Positions 20,990 to 32,322 of a stretch of 64,000 bases of DNA are shown here, piece by piece. Every line of letters starts with the position of its first letter. Positions within the stretch are counted from its first letter, which is position 1. The translations under genes and the position numbers were made by a program. This DNA comes from Coix lacryma-jobi var. lacryma-jobi. Lineage: Eukaryota; Streptophyta; Magnoliopsida; Poales; Poaceae. The stretch is taken from contig CM019826.1 of the NCBI GenBank assembly GCA_009763385.1, forward strand, positions 58,091,127 to 58,155,126. The letters run 5' to 3'. The notes beneath the pieces were generated by a model. The model saw only the letters and a list, made by a program, of their open reading frames with translations. It made no database searches and had not been told where the DNA came from.

Positions 20990-22304
20990 CTAGTCACTGC
21001 CCTCGACGGGATACAGACAGTTCTCGCAGTAGCCGAAGAAACATTGCCCATCTGCAACAACAAGGGATAGCACCCTGAGTACGAGAAGGTACTCAGCTAG
21101 ACTTACCCGTCATAAACCAGAAATAATTGACACTAAGGATTATGCAAGGCTGTATCTGAGGTTGGTCACACTTACCTTTTTGCATAAAAGCATTTTATTA
21201 TTAAATAATCATCATTAGAGCATTAGCAGTCACTTTTATGTAATCAGCCTGATTATCTAGATTTGCACCTGATCTAGAGCAAACACTTGACTACTTATTC
21301 AAGCAAGAGTGACTATTTCATCAATAGCCTTTCAGATTCACCAACGATAACCATCATTAATTCCATATATTACTACGGTAACACATGCTCAGTCAAGTTA
21401 CTCACTAACCAGGAGCGATCGCGATTATAATCGATTCCTACCAGCTGGGGACAAAATGTCGCACACTCGCCCGACACACCCTGCCAGGCGGCCGTTGGCG
21501 ACCACTCAGGAGGTTCGAGAACCCAAATCGCGGGACGACCATGGACCCTTCTACACCGAGGGTTATCTCAATGCCAGGTCGCTCAAGCTATTAACTGCCC
21601 ACGGTCATGCCAGGTCGATCAGGCCCTGCCTGCCCTCGGACCATGCCAGGTCGATCAGAATAGTTGCCCACGGTATATATAAGGCCCTGGGTGTTAGGCG
21701 TCAACGGCTCGAAACACCTTACACGGCTTCACGGGAGGTACCCGCACCTGCTCCGTTAAGTGATTGACGCGTTCAAAATGACTGAGGTGTGCCTTCGTCG
21801 GGTCCTAATCGACACAGACGGGAGACTACTAGCACACAGAACCCATGTCCTGCTGCTCCTACATCCCACCCGGTCTCAGATTAATTAACACATGGTTCTC
21901 TCCATGATAGCACCAGGCTAAACATGTTTAGTATCCACCTATATGCGGGGGACAGGAAATCACCCGACTTTTACCGGTCTAAGCAGGGCTAAGCATATAA
22001 TCGAGCGTAGACCTAACAGGGATCACAAGATAATATTTGCAGGTGGACAAGGATAATTAATCAATGCAGCAACGGTATCACACAACTCCTATGACCTAAT
22101 GCAACAATCATATCAGGTTAACTTGTAAACGGTAATTTGCAAACCGTAGGAGAAAAATGCTCCGGGGCTTGCCTCGCTCGAAGTCGGCGGGGCGGTGATC
22201 ACGGCACTCCGGCAGGTCCTCAGCGTCTCCTTCCGGGATCCCCTCCTCGGTTGTCTCCTCCTGACGCTGCTCCTCCGGCGTGTCTTGGGCTTCCACTACC
22301 GACC
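20990..22304 (-). pseudogene. LTR-encoded spliced small ORF, solo LTR copy (exons A and B)
   Basis: On the minus strand exon A is 22304 to 22173 (132 nt, acceptor TGCAG, donor GCAAGC). Exon B is 21051 to 20990 (62 nt, acceptor TTGTTGCAG, stop TAG). Exon A has one codon fewer than in Tekay-1 but keeps frame. Exon B encodes DGQCFFGYCENCLYP. Compared with Tekay-1 exon B, 11 of 20 codons differ silently and 3 change the amino acid. The exon 1 region is not usable: the start is ATC and the GTGAGC donor reads ACGAGC. The gene is therefore dead in this copy, although the two last exons look constrained. Confidence 0.5.
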
Positions 22305-23391
22305 CTGCATGATGCGGCACATGAATGAATAACATGAATGCACATGGGATGCACGGTGATGCAACATGGAGTAACAATTCAGGAGATAAGCACATGTCAT
22401 CTACTGCTACTCACTTATTTAATTTAACATACTACTTATTAAGTCTTGTTGTCACCACATCAAAGTTGCTTAACGGGTTTATTACCCTCTAATTAATTGT
22501 AGAATTAAATCTAGTTAATTAGGCCTATAACAGTAACCTATACTAGACAGCTTCACAAAAATCTATAAAAATTACTGGAGATTAATAACACTTAATCTAA
22601 CCCTCTGTCCAAATTTCATCCCATTTGGACCTAGACTTCATCCTCTATGAAAAATACAAATTCTATCATGAAAAGGTGCTTTGAACTACACACCCTAGCA
22701 ACAAGTGTCAAACAACAGATTTCTTATTTTTCTACTGAACTTCCTAGCATAAGAGCAATGTGCTTAAATTCTCAAGTGCATATTCCTCATATTTTAATTA
22801 CTACAAAATAAACAAGGAAACGACATTTAACTATTTTAAAAGCTACTGTCAAATTAATTCACAGAATAACCTCATATTATATTTTTCTTTGAAACTACAC
22901 ATTCATACAAATCTAACAAAACTGGAATTACATTTTTCTGACTTATACATAATTAGTTATGCATTTTCCAAGTTATCAGCACTTTTCTAATTTAAATAAA
23001 TCTACACATAAAAGTATCACCAAGAATGCTTTCAACAGTTTTCACTGATAGATCTAAACATGCTTGACCTAACAAAATTTGTTTCACAGGAGTTGGACTT
23101 AAAATGAGCCTTGTGGGAATTTTTGAAGCCATTACACAATTCTGCAAAAACAAACTAAAAAGGAACTCAAACCTAAACGTACGGACTCCACTTGGTTCGG
23201 CCGAGGCATAAGACAAATGCTCAGCACACCCGGCGCGATTCGGCTGAGGCTCGAGGCAAAGGCTTCGGCACGTTCGGCGCGATTCGGCTGAGGCTAGACG
23301 CACTCGACCGATTCGGCCGAGGCTCAGACACCTTTTTCCGATTCGGCCGAGGCACACTGACAGCCGAGGCTAACCTATTCAGCCGAGGCTA

Positions 23392-23500
23392 CTGACTCAA
23401 CCGAGACTAACTGACTCAACCGAGACTAACTGACTCAACCGAGACTAACTGACTCAACCGAGACTAACTGACTCAACCGAGACTAACTGACTCAACCGAC
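23392..23500 (-). repeat. 19-bp tandem repeat in the solo LTR
   Basis: Five full copies and one 14-bp partial copy of CTGACTCAACCGAGACTAA follow one another without spacing. The Tekay-1 LTRs have only one or two degenerate units at the matching place (13250-13310 and 30160-30210). The unit belongs to a wider set of CGGCCGAGGC-like words in 23195-23390. Confidence 0.9.
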
Positions 23501-25140
23501 TCGGTCGAGGCTCGAGGCGAAGGCTCGGCGCTTCCGGCTTTCCGAGGCCTACGGCACCCAAGCTTTTCCCTTTCTCTCTTTCTTACTGCCAGTCGGGGCC
23601 CGCTGGTCAGGGCGACCAAGCTTCCGAGGCCAAGCTCGGCACGTTACCGCGCGAGGCCAGGCTCGGCAGTCAACGGCGGAGTTTAGCGCCATGGTCGTTG
23701 ACCGGCCCTAGCTCGTCGACGGCGACACTTCTGGCGACACTGAGACCATCATTGGGTGCGGGTTTGCGAGGCGAACACAACTAACCGACTCGCTGAGACA
23801 GAGGGATACCGGAGCAAGCTCGACGGCGGCCATGGCGGAGCGGCGGCTCTGCGACTCGGCGGCGGAACTCTTCCCGGCGGCTTGCAACTCGACGAGATTA
23901 ACACTAGCCTAAGCAAGTCACAAGTGACCTATTGGAGCAACTCCCAGGCTTCGGCATCCCCGGCATTGTCCGGCGCGATGCACGGCGGCGGTCCATGACG
24001 GACACAACGCGACTGGCCCGTGGTCCGGCGAACTCAGGGCACGAGAGAGGTCTCCATTTGACTCTAAGCTACTACGACGGTAGAGAAGACTAGAACATGG
24101 CTCAGCTTAGGGTAGCATGGCCGGAGATGACCGGTCCACGTGAAGGTCACGGTGGCGGCCATGGCGGAAGCTTGCGGATGGCGTCCGCTGTTCCGGCAGC
24201 TAGAGAGGAAGAGAGGGGAAACCAACCCTTACCAGAGAAAGAGGAGACCAAGACGGAGAGACTGGCGAGAGGAATTGGACGGCGGTGAGCGGTGGAGCGA
24301 GTAATCGCTCGCCGAGGTTCGGCGGGCGGCGGCGGAGCGGAGCTCTGGTGAAGATGGAGTGAAGTGGAGCGAAGGAGAGACTGAGCAATGGAATGCTCTG
24401 CTGGTTGCGAGCACAGGCGGAGCGAAGGCAAACGGAACGAAGTGCTAGGTGCATTGCACCTGGCCGGTTCCCATCGGGGGAGCTCCCGACCGGACGCGGC
24501 GGCGTCAGGCGTCGCGCTCCACGCGGCGAGCATGCACCGAGCTCTCGGGCGACGTGGCGAGTTCGGGCGCAAACCACGGGCGGTGATGACGGTGGTTTGG
24601 CCGGCCGGCGAGGCGGTCTCGCGGCGGCGGGCGGTTTCGGTCGGCGCGGAGGGAGCGGCGTGCGCGCGGGGAAGAAGAGAGGGACTGACCGGTGGGGTCC
24701 ACGGTCAAGATTAAACTAATGAGGTTTTGTTTCAAACTTTGATGCTCTATAATTCCTAAACTAGACCGAACTAGGAAAAGGTCCCAACAGCAAAGTTGCT
24801 TAGAATTTTGTAAGGAACAAATCATCCTTAAGGCTCCAGTCCAAATTCTATTGTTTAAAAGAAATTTAGTGCTAAACCATTTTTCTAATGCAAGAAATCC
24901 TAACTCAAAAGCTTTTTTCTGAGAAAGTGCTTTAAAGCAAAGTTGTTCCCTTCATCAAGATCTACAACTTTGTTATAAGGCTCTTGGTCAGAAACAGAAA
25001 GCATAACAAGGTTACACTAGAGACCAAACAAGGACTTAAGCATTCAACAAACATATGCACATGAAATGATGAGATGCTATGCTTATGCCATGCCAAATTA
25101 TGCATTTAGGGATTGCTTAACACCGGGGTGTTACAATATG

Positions 25141-27054
25141 ACTCCAGAAGAAGCTCGTGCAGGAGAACCTGTGACTGCCGGTATGTGTCTCATGGACCAT
25201 CATCCTGCAGTTGTTTTATTTGATACTGGATCATCGCATTCTTTCATGAGCAAGGCATTTGCACAAAAGCATAATCAAGAAATCTCTGAAATGGATTATG
25301 GGTTTCGCGTGAGCTCCATAGGGAGTAGCGTGTTATCTAGACAGATGGTGTGTAATGTGACCATCGACATTGGAGGGCATAAGTTTGGAGCCAATCTAGT
25401 GGTTTTACCAGGGCTAAGTATGGATGTAGTCTTAGGCATGAGTTGGATGACCAGGTGGAATGCGGTGTTAGACACTGCAACCAGAACTCTTACCTTATCT
25501 GATTATCGGACAGGTAACAAGCTTCGCGTATCTCTTCCTCGAGGTGCCGATCTTGTTGACTTATCTTGTACTCTTGCTATAGAAGACCTCTCCAAAATTC
25601 CAGTTGTTAGGGATTTTCCGGATGTTTTTCCAGATGAGTTACCAGGGTTACCACCAAAGAGAGCAGTGGAGTTTGTGATAGAGTTGTTACCAGGAACTGC
25701 ACCAATCTCTAGGAGACCGTATCGAATGCCGCCCAATGAGCTGGCAGAACTCAAGACCCAGATCAAGGAACTCTTGGACAAGGGACTCATTCAACCTAGT
25801 GTATCAGAATGGGGTTGCCTAGCTTTGTTTGTCAAAAAGAAGGATAAGTCCTTGCGCATGTGTGTGGATTATCGTCCACTCAATGCCGTGACTGTTAAGA
25901 ACAAGTATCCGTTACCTAGGATAGACATCCTTTTTGATCAGTTATCAAGGGCCAAGGTGTTTTCTAAGATTGATCTAAGGTCAGGGTATCATCAGATTCG
26001 AATCAGACCGCAGGATATTCCAAAGACCGCTTTCTCAACCAGATACGGGTTATATGAGTATCTTGTCATGTCCTTTGGATTAACCAATGCTCCAGCATAT
26101 TTTATGAGTTTGATGAATTCCGTGTTCATGCCAGAATTGGACAAGTTTGTGGTAGTGTTCATTGACGATATTCTGGTTTACTCGGAAAATGCAGAAGATC
26201 ATGCAGAACATTTGAGGGTTGTCTTATCTAGACTCAGGGAACACAAGCTCTATGCTAAGTTCAGCAAGTGTGAATTTTGGTTGAAAAAGGTACAATTTCT
26301 TGGTCATATTCTGTCAGAAGAAGGAATTTCAGTTGACCCTAGCAAAGTACAGGAAGTCATGGACTGGAAAGCTCCTACTTCAGTTGGTGAGATTCGTAGT
26401 TTCTTGGGCTTAGCAGGATATTACCGCCGTTTTATTCCAGAATTCTCCAAGATTGCAAAGCCAATGACCAGTTTGTTGCAAAAGAATCAGAAATTTGAAT
26501 GGACAGAGAAGTGCGAGACTGCTTTCCGTACCTTGCGGAAGCTGTTGACCACTGCTCCTGTTTTAGCTCAACCGGATGTTGAGAAACCCTTTGATGTCTT
26601 TTGTGATGCGTCAAAGGTAGGCCTAGGTTGTGTTCTCATGCAAGACGGCAGAGTGATTGCTTATGCTTCGCGGCAATTGCGAAAGCATGAAGTGAATTAC
26701 CCAACTCACGATCTGGAATTAGCTGTCGTTGTACATGCTTTGAAGATTTGGAGACATTATCTGCTTGGGAATGTCTGCAATATGTACACCGACCACAAGA
26801 GTCTTAAATATATTTTCACGCAAGCAGAATTGAATATGAGGCAAAGAAGATGGCTGGAATTGATTAAGGATTATAATCTTCAAATTCACTATCATCCAGG
26901 CAAGGCGAATGTTGTGGCCGATGCTCTGAGCCGGAAATCACACTGTAATACTATGCAGCTTCTACCAGAGGATGAGTTCAGCTTAACACATGCTGCAGTG
27001 CTACATGATTTAGAGTTGCGCAATGTGTTAGTTGACCAAATTATAGAAGGCTAG
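25141..27054 (+). pseudogene. Tekay-1 pol: protease, reverse transcriptase, RNase H
   Basis: Continuing the gag frame, the protease has LFDTGSSHSFM (Asp at 25221). The RT has the motif-A segment KIDLRSGYHQIRI and the catalytic FIDD at 26158-26169, the usual chromovirus variant of YVDD. RNase H follows with FCDASKVGLG, a central TDHKSLKY and NVVADALSR. The frame is open for 638 codons and ends at TAG 27052-27054, where a glutamine codon is likely in the ancestor. The order PR-RT-RH before INT is Ty3/gypsy. All catalytic residues that I can place are present. Confidence 0.9.
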
Positions 27055-28499
27055 AAAACCGATAAAGGGATCTATCATATTAAGGAAAGGCTCAAGGATG
27101 AAAAAGAGGCCGATAAGCATTTTCGCGTTGACGAAAATGGAGTTCTATGGTTTCACCAACGTTTAGTGGTGCCTAAGGATAGAGAACTCAGGAATCGAAT
27201 CATGGATGAAGCACATTTGTCCAAATTATCTATTCATCCTGGAAGTACAAAAATGTACCAAGATTTGCGTCCGAGATTTTGGTGGACCAAAATGAAGAAA
27301 GAAATTGCTGCTTATGTTGCAAGGTGTGACACGTGTTGTCGAGTAAAAGCTATTCATTTGAAACCAGCTGGAATGCTTCAGCCATTAGCTATACCTGGAT
27401 GGAAGTGGGAAGAAGTGAGTATGGATTTCATCATTGGTTTACCCACGACTCAGAAGGGTAATGATTCAATTTGGGTAATTGTGGATCGTCTCACAAAGAC
27501 CGCACATTTCATTCCAGTCAAGACCAACTATAAGGCCCTAGATTATGCAGAGATCTACATAAGTCAGATTGTGCGACTGCACGGTGTACCAAGGGTTATA
27601 GTCTCTGATCGCGGACCACAGTTTACTGCACCGTTTTGGGAAAAGTAGCAGAAGAAGTTAGGCACGGATTTAGTCCGAAGCTCCGCCTATCATCCGCAAA
27701 CATCAGGGCAGACAGAGAGAGTGAATCAAGTTCTAGAGGATATGTTAAGAGCCTGTGTTTTATGAGCAAAAGGTTCTTGGGAAAATGGTTACCATTAGCA
27801 GAGTTTGCCTACAACAATGGTTATCAAGAAAGTATACAGATGGCTCCTTTTGAAGCTCTGTATGGTAGAAGATGCAGGACACCGATAAACTGGGTAGAAC
27901 CAGGGGAACGTCGGTACTATGGTATTGACTTTGTGAAAGAAGCAGAAGAACAAGTTAGAACGATTCAGCAACATATCGCGTCTGCACAATCTCGCCAGAA
28001 AAGCTATGCTGATAAACGAAGGAAACCGCTTGAGTTCAATGTTGTTGACTATGTCTATTTGAAGGTTTCACCAATGAAGGGTGTGAAACGTTTTGGAGTT
28101 AAGAGGAAGTTAGCACCAAGATTTGTGGGACCCTATCGGATAGTGCAAAGGAGGGGAGAAGTGGCTTATGGATTGCAATTACCAGAACATTTAAAGGCTA
28201 TTTTCCCAGTGTTCCATGTCTCTCAACTGAAGAAATGTCTTCGAGTACCAGAAGAAGAGGTACAACCAGCCCATATCAAGTTGCAATCCGACCTCACCTA
28301 CTCGGTGAAGCCTTATCGAGTGCTCGATGAGAAAGAAAGAGTAACTCACGGAAGAGTCGTGAAGCAATATAAGGTATCTTGGAGTGAGCAAGATGATCGG
28401 GATGCTACCTGGGAGACGGATGACTATCTAAAGGAAGTATACCCACACTTTTATAAGAATTGGTTCGTAATCCAAATCTCGGGACGAGATTTCTTTTAA
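27055..28499 (+). pseudogene. Tekay-1 pol: integrase with C-terminal chromodomain-like region
   Basis: After the TAG at 27052 the same frame holds the HHCC zinc region (HLSKLSIHPG ... CDTCCRVK) and the core with Asp in SMDFIIG and SDRGPQF. A TAG at 27646-27648 follows, and then GQTERVNQ with the catalytic Glu. A frameshift near 27760-27780 moves to the frame that ends at 28499. This last frame contains the GPF/Y-like KLAPRFVGPYRI, FHVSQLKKCL and a C-terminal YKVSW ... ATWE region, typical of the chromodomain of Tekay/Del chromoviruses. Two stops and one shift make it non-functional. Confidence 0.85.
28474..28494 (+). other. Inverted repeat ahead of the Tekay-1 polypurine tract
   Basis: AAATCTCGGGACGAGATTT is a perfect 8-base-arm hairpin with a 3-base loop. 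It lies over the end of pol and directly before the purine-rich AAAGAGGGGAGGG at about 28497-28510. Tekay-2 has the same hairpin near 55614-55633. Confidence 0.7.
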
Positions 28500-28511
28500 A
28501 GAGGGGAGGGC

Positions 28512-31500
28512 TGTAACACCCTAGGTGTTAAGCATTCCTTAAACTGAAATAATTTGTCATGGCATGAGCATAGCATCTCATCATTTCTTGTGCATATGCT
28601 TGTTGAATGCTTAAGTCCTTGTGTTAGTGTCTAGTATAACCTTGTTATGCTTTCTGTTTCTGACCAAGTGCCTTATAACAAAGTTGTAGATCTTGATGAA
28701 AGCAACAACTTTGCTTTAAAGCACTTTCTCAGAAAAAGCTTTTGAATTAGGATTTCTTGCATTAGGAAAAATGGTTTAGCACTAAATTTCTTGTTTTAAG
28801 CAGAATTTGGACTTGAGCCTTAAAGATGATTTGTTCGTTACAAAATTCTAAGGAACTTTGCTTTTTGGACCATTTCTTAATTCGGTCTAGTTTAGGAGTT
28901 ATAGAGCATCAAAGTTTGTAACCAAACTTCATTAGTTTAATCCTAACCCGTGGACCCCACCGGTCAGTCCCTCTCTTCTTCCCCGCGCGCGCGCCGCTCA
29001 CCTCCACCGGCAGAAACCGCCTCGCCACCGCGAGACCGCCTCGCCGGCCGGCCAAACCACCGACTTCGCCGCCCGTGGTTTGCGCAGCAAGCGCCACGTC
29101 GCTCCATGCACCCCGTCCTCGCCCGCCGAGTGTCGCGCGATGCCTGACGTCGCCGCGCCGGTCGGGAGCTCTTCCCCGACGGCAACCGGCCAGGTGCAAT
29201 GCACCTGCGCCCTCCTGCTCATTTGCATCCTCTCCACTCCGCGCTCGTGCTCCGCACGCTCACTCACTCGCTCACTCTCTCGCTCACAAGCTCGCCAGCC
29301 ACTCCACCATCTTCTCCAGTTCGCCCAAACCGCCATTTGCCGCCGAACTGCGACGAGCAATTTCTCGCTCCACCGTGCGCCGCCGTCCAATTCCTCTCGC
29401 CAGTTTCTCCGCCCTGATCTCCTCTTTCACCAACAAGGGTTGGTTTTCCCTCTTTTCCTCTCTGGCCGCCGGAACAGCGGATGCCATCCTCAAGCTTCCG
29501 CCATGGCCGCCGTCGTGACCTTCACGTGAACCGGCCATCTCTGGCCAAACCACCCCAATCCGAGCCCAGTTCTTACCTTCCCGACCTCCATAGTAGCTTA
29601 GGGTCAGATGGAGACCTCTCTCGTGCCTTGAGTTCGCCGGAACAGGGGCCAGTCGCGCCGTGACCGCCGCGGATCGCCGCCGTGCATGGCGCCGAGCAAT
29701 GCCGAGGATGCCGAGGCCCGAAAGTTGCTCCAATAGGTCGCTTAGGACTTGCTTGGGCTAGTATTAGTCTCGCCGAGTCTCAAGCTCGCCGGGAAGAGCT
29801 TTGCCGCCGAGTCGCAGAGCCACCGCTCCGCCATGGCTGCCGTCGAGCTTGCTCCGGTATCCCTCTGGCTCAGCAAGTCAGTCAGTCGTGTTCGTCTCGC
29901 AAACCCGCGTCTAGTGGTAGCCTCGACATCGCCAAAAGCCTCGCCGCCGGTGAGCTAGGGCCGGTCAACAGCGACGGCGCCAATGTCCGCCGTTGACTGC
30001 CGAGCCTGGCCTCGCGCGGTAACCTGCCGAGCCTGGCCTCAGTAACTTGGTCGCCTGTCTAGTGGGCCTCGCCGACAGAGAAAGAAAGAGAGTACGAGAG
30101 AAAAGGGAAGTCTGTGTGCAGTGAGGCTCGGAAGTGCCGGGTGTGCATAACAGTTTTGCTAAGCCTCGGCTGCGTTGCGTTGGGCCTCGGCTGAGTTACG
30201 TTGGGTATCCGTAGTGTTTTAGATTTAGTTTTTCTTTAACCCAGTTTTTGCACAAATGGTTTAAGGGCTTCTAAAATGTGTTCAAGGCTCATTTTAAGTC
30301 CAAATTTGGTGAAACAAGTTTTTTGTGCTCTGCATGTTTAGACCTATTTGTGAAAAATGTTAAGTGCATTATTGGTGATATTTTTATGTGTAGATTTATT
30401 TAAGTTAGAAAAGTGTTGTTAACTTGAAAAATGCATAACTAATTATGTATAAGTTAGAAAAATGTGATTCTAGTTTTGATAGGTTGTTGTAAGTGTGTAG
30501 TTTCAGAGAAAAATATAATATGAGGATGTTCTGTGAATTAATTTGGCAGTAGCTTTAAAATTGGTTAAATGTTGTTTTCTTGTGAATTTTGTAGTAATTA
30601 AAATATGTGGAATATGAACTTGGTAAATTTTGCTGACTGCTCTTGTGCTAAGAAGTCCAGAAGAAAATTATGAAACCTGTTGTTTGACACTTTGTGATAG
30701 GATGTGTAGTTCAAAGCACCTTTTCATGATAAAATTTGTCTTTTTCATAGAGAATGGAGTTTAAGTCCAAATGGGATGAAATTTGGACCAGGGACTAGAT
30801 TACATATTGTTAACTTCTAGTAATTTCTGTAGATTTTTCTGAAGCTATCTAGGTTGGGTTGCTGTTATAGGCTAGTTTAATTAGATTTATTCCAACAAGT
30901 AATTAGAGGGTAATAAACTCATTAAGTATACTTTAATGTGGTGATCACATAGCTTAACAAGTGGAATATGGGAGGTTAAGCAGTTGAGTAGCAGTAGATG
31001 ACATGTGCTTATCTCCTGGAATGCCTTGTTCCATGTTGCATCCCCATGCATCCCGCATGCATTCGCGTTATTTATTCATGTTATGCATCATGCAGGATCG
31101 GTAGTGGAAGTTCAGGATCTGTCACCCGAGGAGCAGTACCAGGAGGAGACGCCGGAAGAGAAAGTCCCAGGAGGAGACGTTGAAGAGCTGCCGGAGTGCC
31201 GCGATCACCGCCCTTCGGACTTTGAGCAAGGCAAGCCCCGGAGCATTCTAACTCCTACGGTTTGCAAATGTTTTACAACTAACCTGTTCATGGATGTTGC
31301 ATTAGGTTATAGGAATTGATTGCTACCGTTGATGCATTATTACTTATCCTTGTCCACCGGCAATATATCTTGATATCCCTGTTTAGGTCTAGGCTCGTTA
31401 TATGCTTAGCCCTGCTTAGACCGGTAAAAGTCGGGTGATTCCCTGTCTCCCGCAATAGGTGGATACTGATCATGTTTAGCCTGTGCTATCATGAGATAAC

Positions 31501-32322
31501 CATGTGATAATTAATCTGAGACGGAGGCGGGATGTAAGAGCAGCAGGACATGGGTTCTGTGTGCTAGTAGGCTCCCGTCTGTGTCGCCTAGGACCCGTTC
31601 GGGAATGTAACTTCAGTCAAATTGAACGCGTCGATCACTTAACGGAGTAGGTCTGAGTACCTCCCGTGAAGCCGAGTAAGGTTATTCGAGCCGGTGATGG
31701 AGATGTTGACGCCTAACACCCAGGGCCTCAGCTGTACCGTGGGCAACTATTCTGATCAACCTGGCATGGTCCGAGGGCAGGCAGGGCTTGATCGACCTGG
31801 CATGACCGTGGGCAGTTATAGATTGAGCGACCTGGCACTGAGATAACCCCCGGTGTAGAAGGGCCCATGGCCGTCCCGCGCATTGTGTTCTCGAATCTCC
31901 TGACTGGTAGCTTACGACTATCGTAGCCGGAATGTGCTGGGCGAGTGTGAGACATTTTATCCCCAGCTGGGTAGGAATCGATTATAATCGTCATCGCTCC
32001 TGGACAGTGAGCAGTGACTTTAGATCATCTCCCGTAGAACTTATGGAACTAAAATGGTTATGGAATCTGAAAGGCTATTGATGAAATAGTCACTCTTGAT
32101 TGATTAATTAGCGAGTGCTTGTTTAGTACAGGTGCAAATCTAGTAAGGTAGAGTTAATGACTAAAAGCAATTGCCAACATCTGAAACTGAGTTTTATTAC
32201 TAAAGCTTTCATGCAAAGGAGTATGTACAACCAACCCCACTTATATAGCCTACATGATCCTTGGTGTCTCATTATTTCTGGTTTTGTCGGGTAAGTCTAG
32301 CTGAGTACCTTCTCGTACTCAG
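28512..32322 (+). repeat. 3' LTR of Tekay-1, truncated
   Basis: The LTR opens TGTAACACCCTAGG after the purine tract. It matches 11670-15419 but keeps short segments missing there, such as 16 nt near 29776. It stops at 32322 in ...CGTACTCAG, about 450 bases short of a full LTR, and is joined to Sire sequence. The target copy is absent, so the end was lost by deletion or recombination. Confidence 0.85.
29682..31230 (+). pseudogene. LTR-encoded spliced small ORF, Tekay-1 3' LTR copy (last exon lost)
   Basis: Exon 1 runs from the ATG at 29682 to 29949 before GTGAGC (268 nt, leaving phase 1). Exon A is 31096-31230 (135 nt, acceptor TGCAG, GC donor GCAAGC). The phases agree, unlike in the 5' LTR copy. 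Exon B would lie in the deleted last part of this LTR. The exon 1 product is Arg/Ala/Ser-rich with an ECRDHR-bearing acidic exon A. No family is recognised. Confidence 0.48.

Larger units (their letters stand above)
20638..25135 (-). mobile_element. Antisense solo LTR of a Tekay-1-related family
   Basis: The segment is 4498 bp, opens TGTAACAG and closes TGTTACA on the plus strand, and is flanked by the 5-bp target duplication ATATG (20633-20637 and 25136-25140). Read on the minus strand it is co-linear with the Tekay-1 LTR but clearly diverged, with a private tandem repeat. No internal region or second LTR is present, so an internal recombination left one LTR. It interrupts the Tekay-1 gag-pol frame without other change. 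Confidence 0.92.
11670..32322 (+). mobile_element. Tekay-1: Tekay/Del-like chromovirus inside the Sire element
   Basis: The LTR opens TGTAACACCCTAGG at 11670 and again at 28512, and the 5' LTR ends CTGTTACA at 17429. A tRNA-iMet-like PBS, an H3-tail ORF, gag, PR, RT, RNase H, integrase and a chromodomain-like tail follow in that order, which is Ty3/gypsy order. The 3' LTR is truncated at 32322 and joined to downstream Sire sequence, so the second target copy (expected GGTTG, 11665-11669) is missing. A related solo LTR lies antisense in gag-pol. The 5' LTR has swallowed a piece of Sire. Confidence 0.88.

Noticed and set aside
23392..23500. CRISPR-like array
   Set aside because: The units abut without spacers, and the context is a plant LTR. 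It is a simple tandem repeat.
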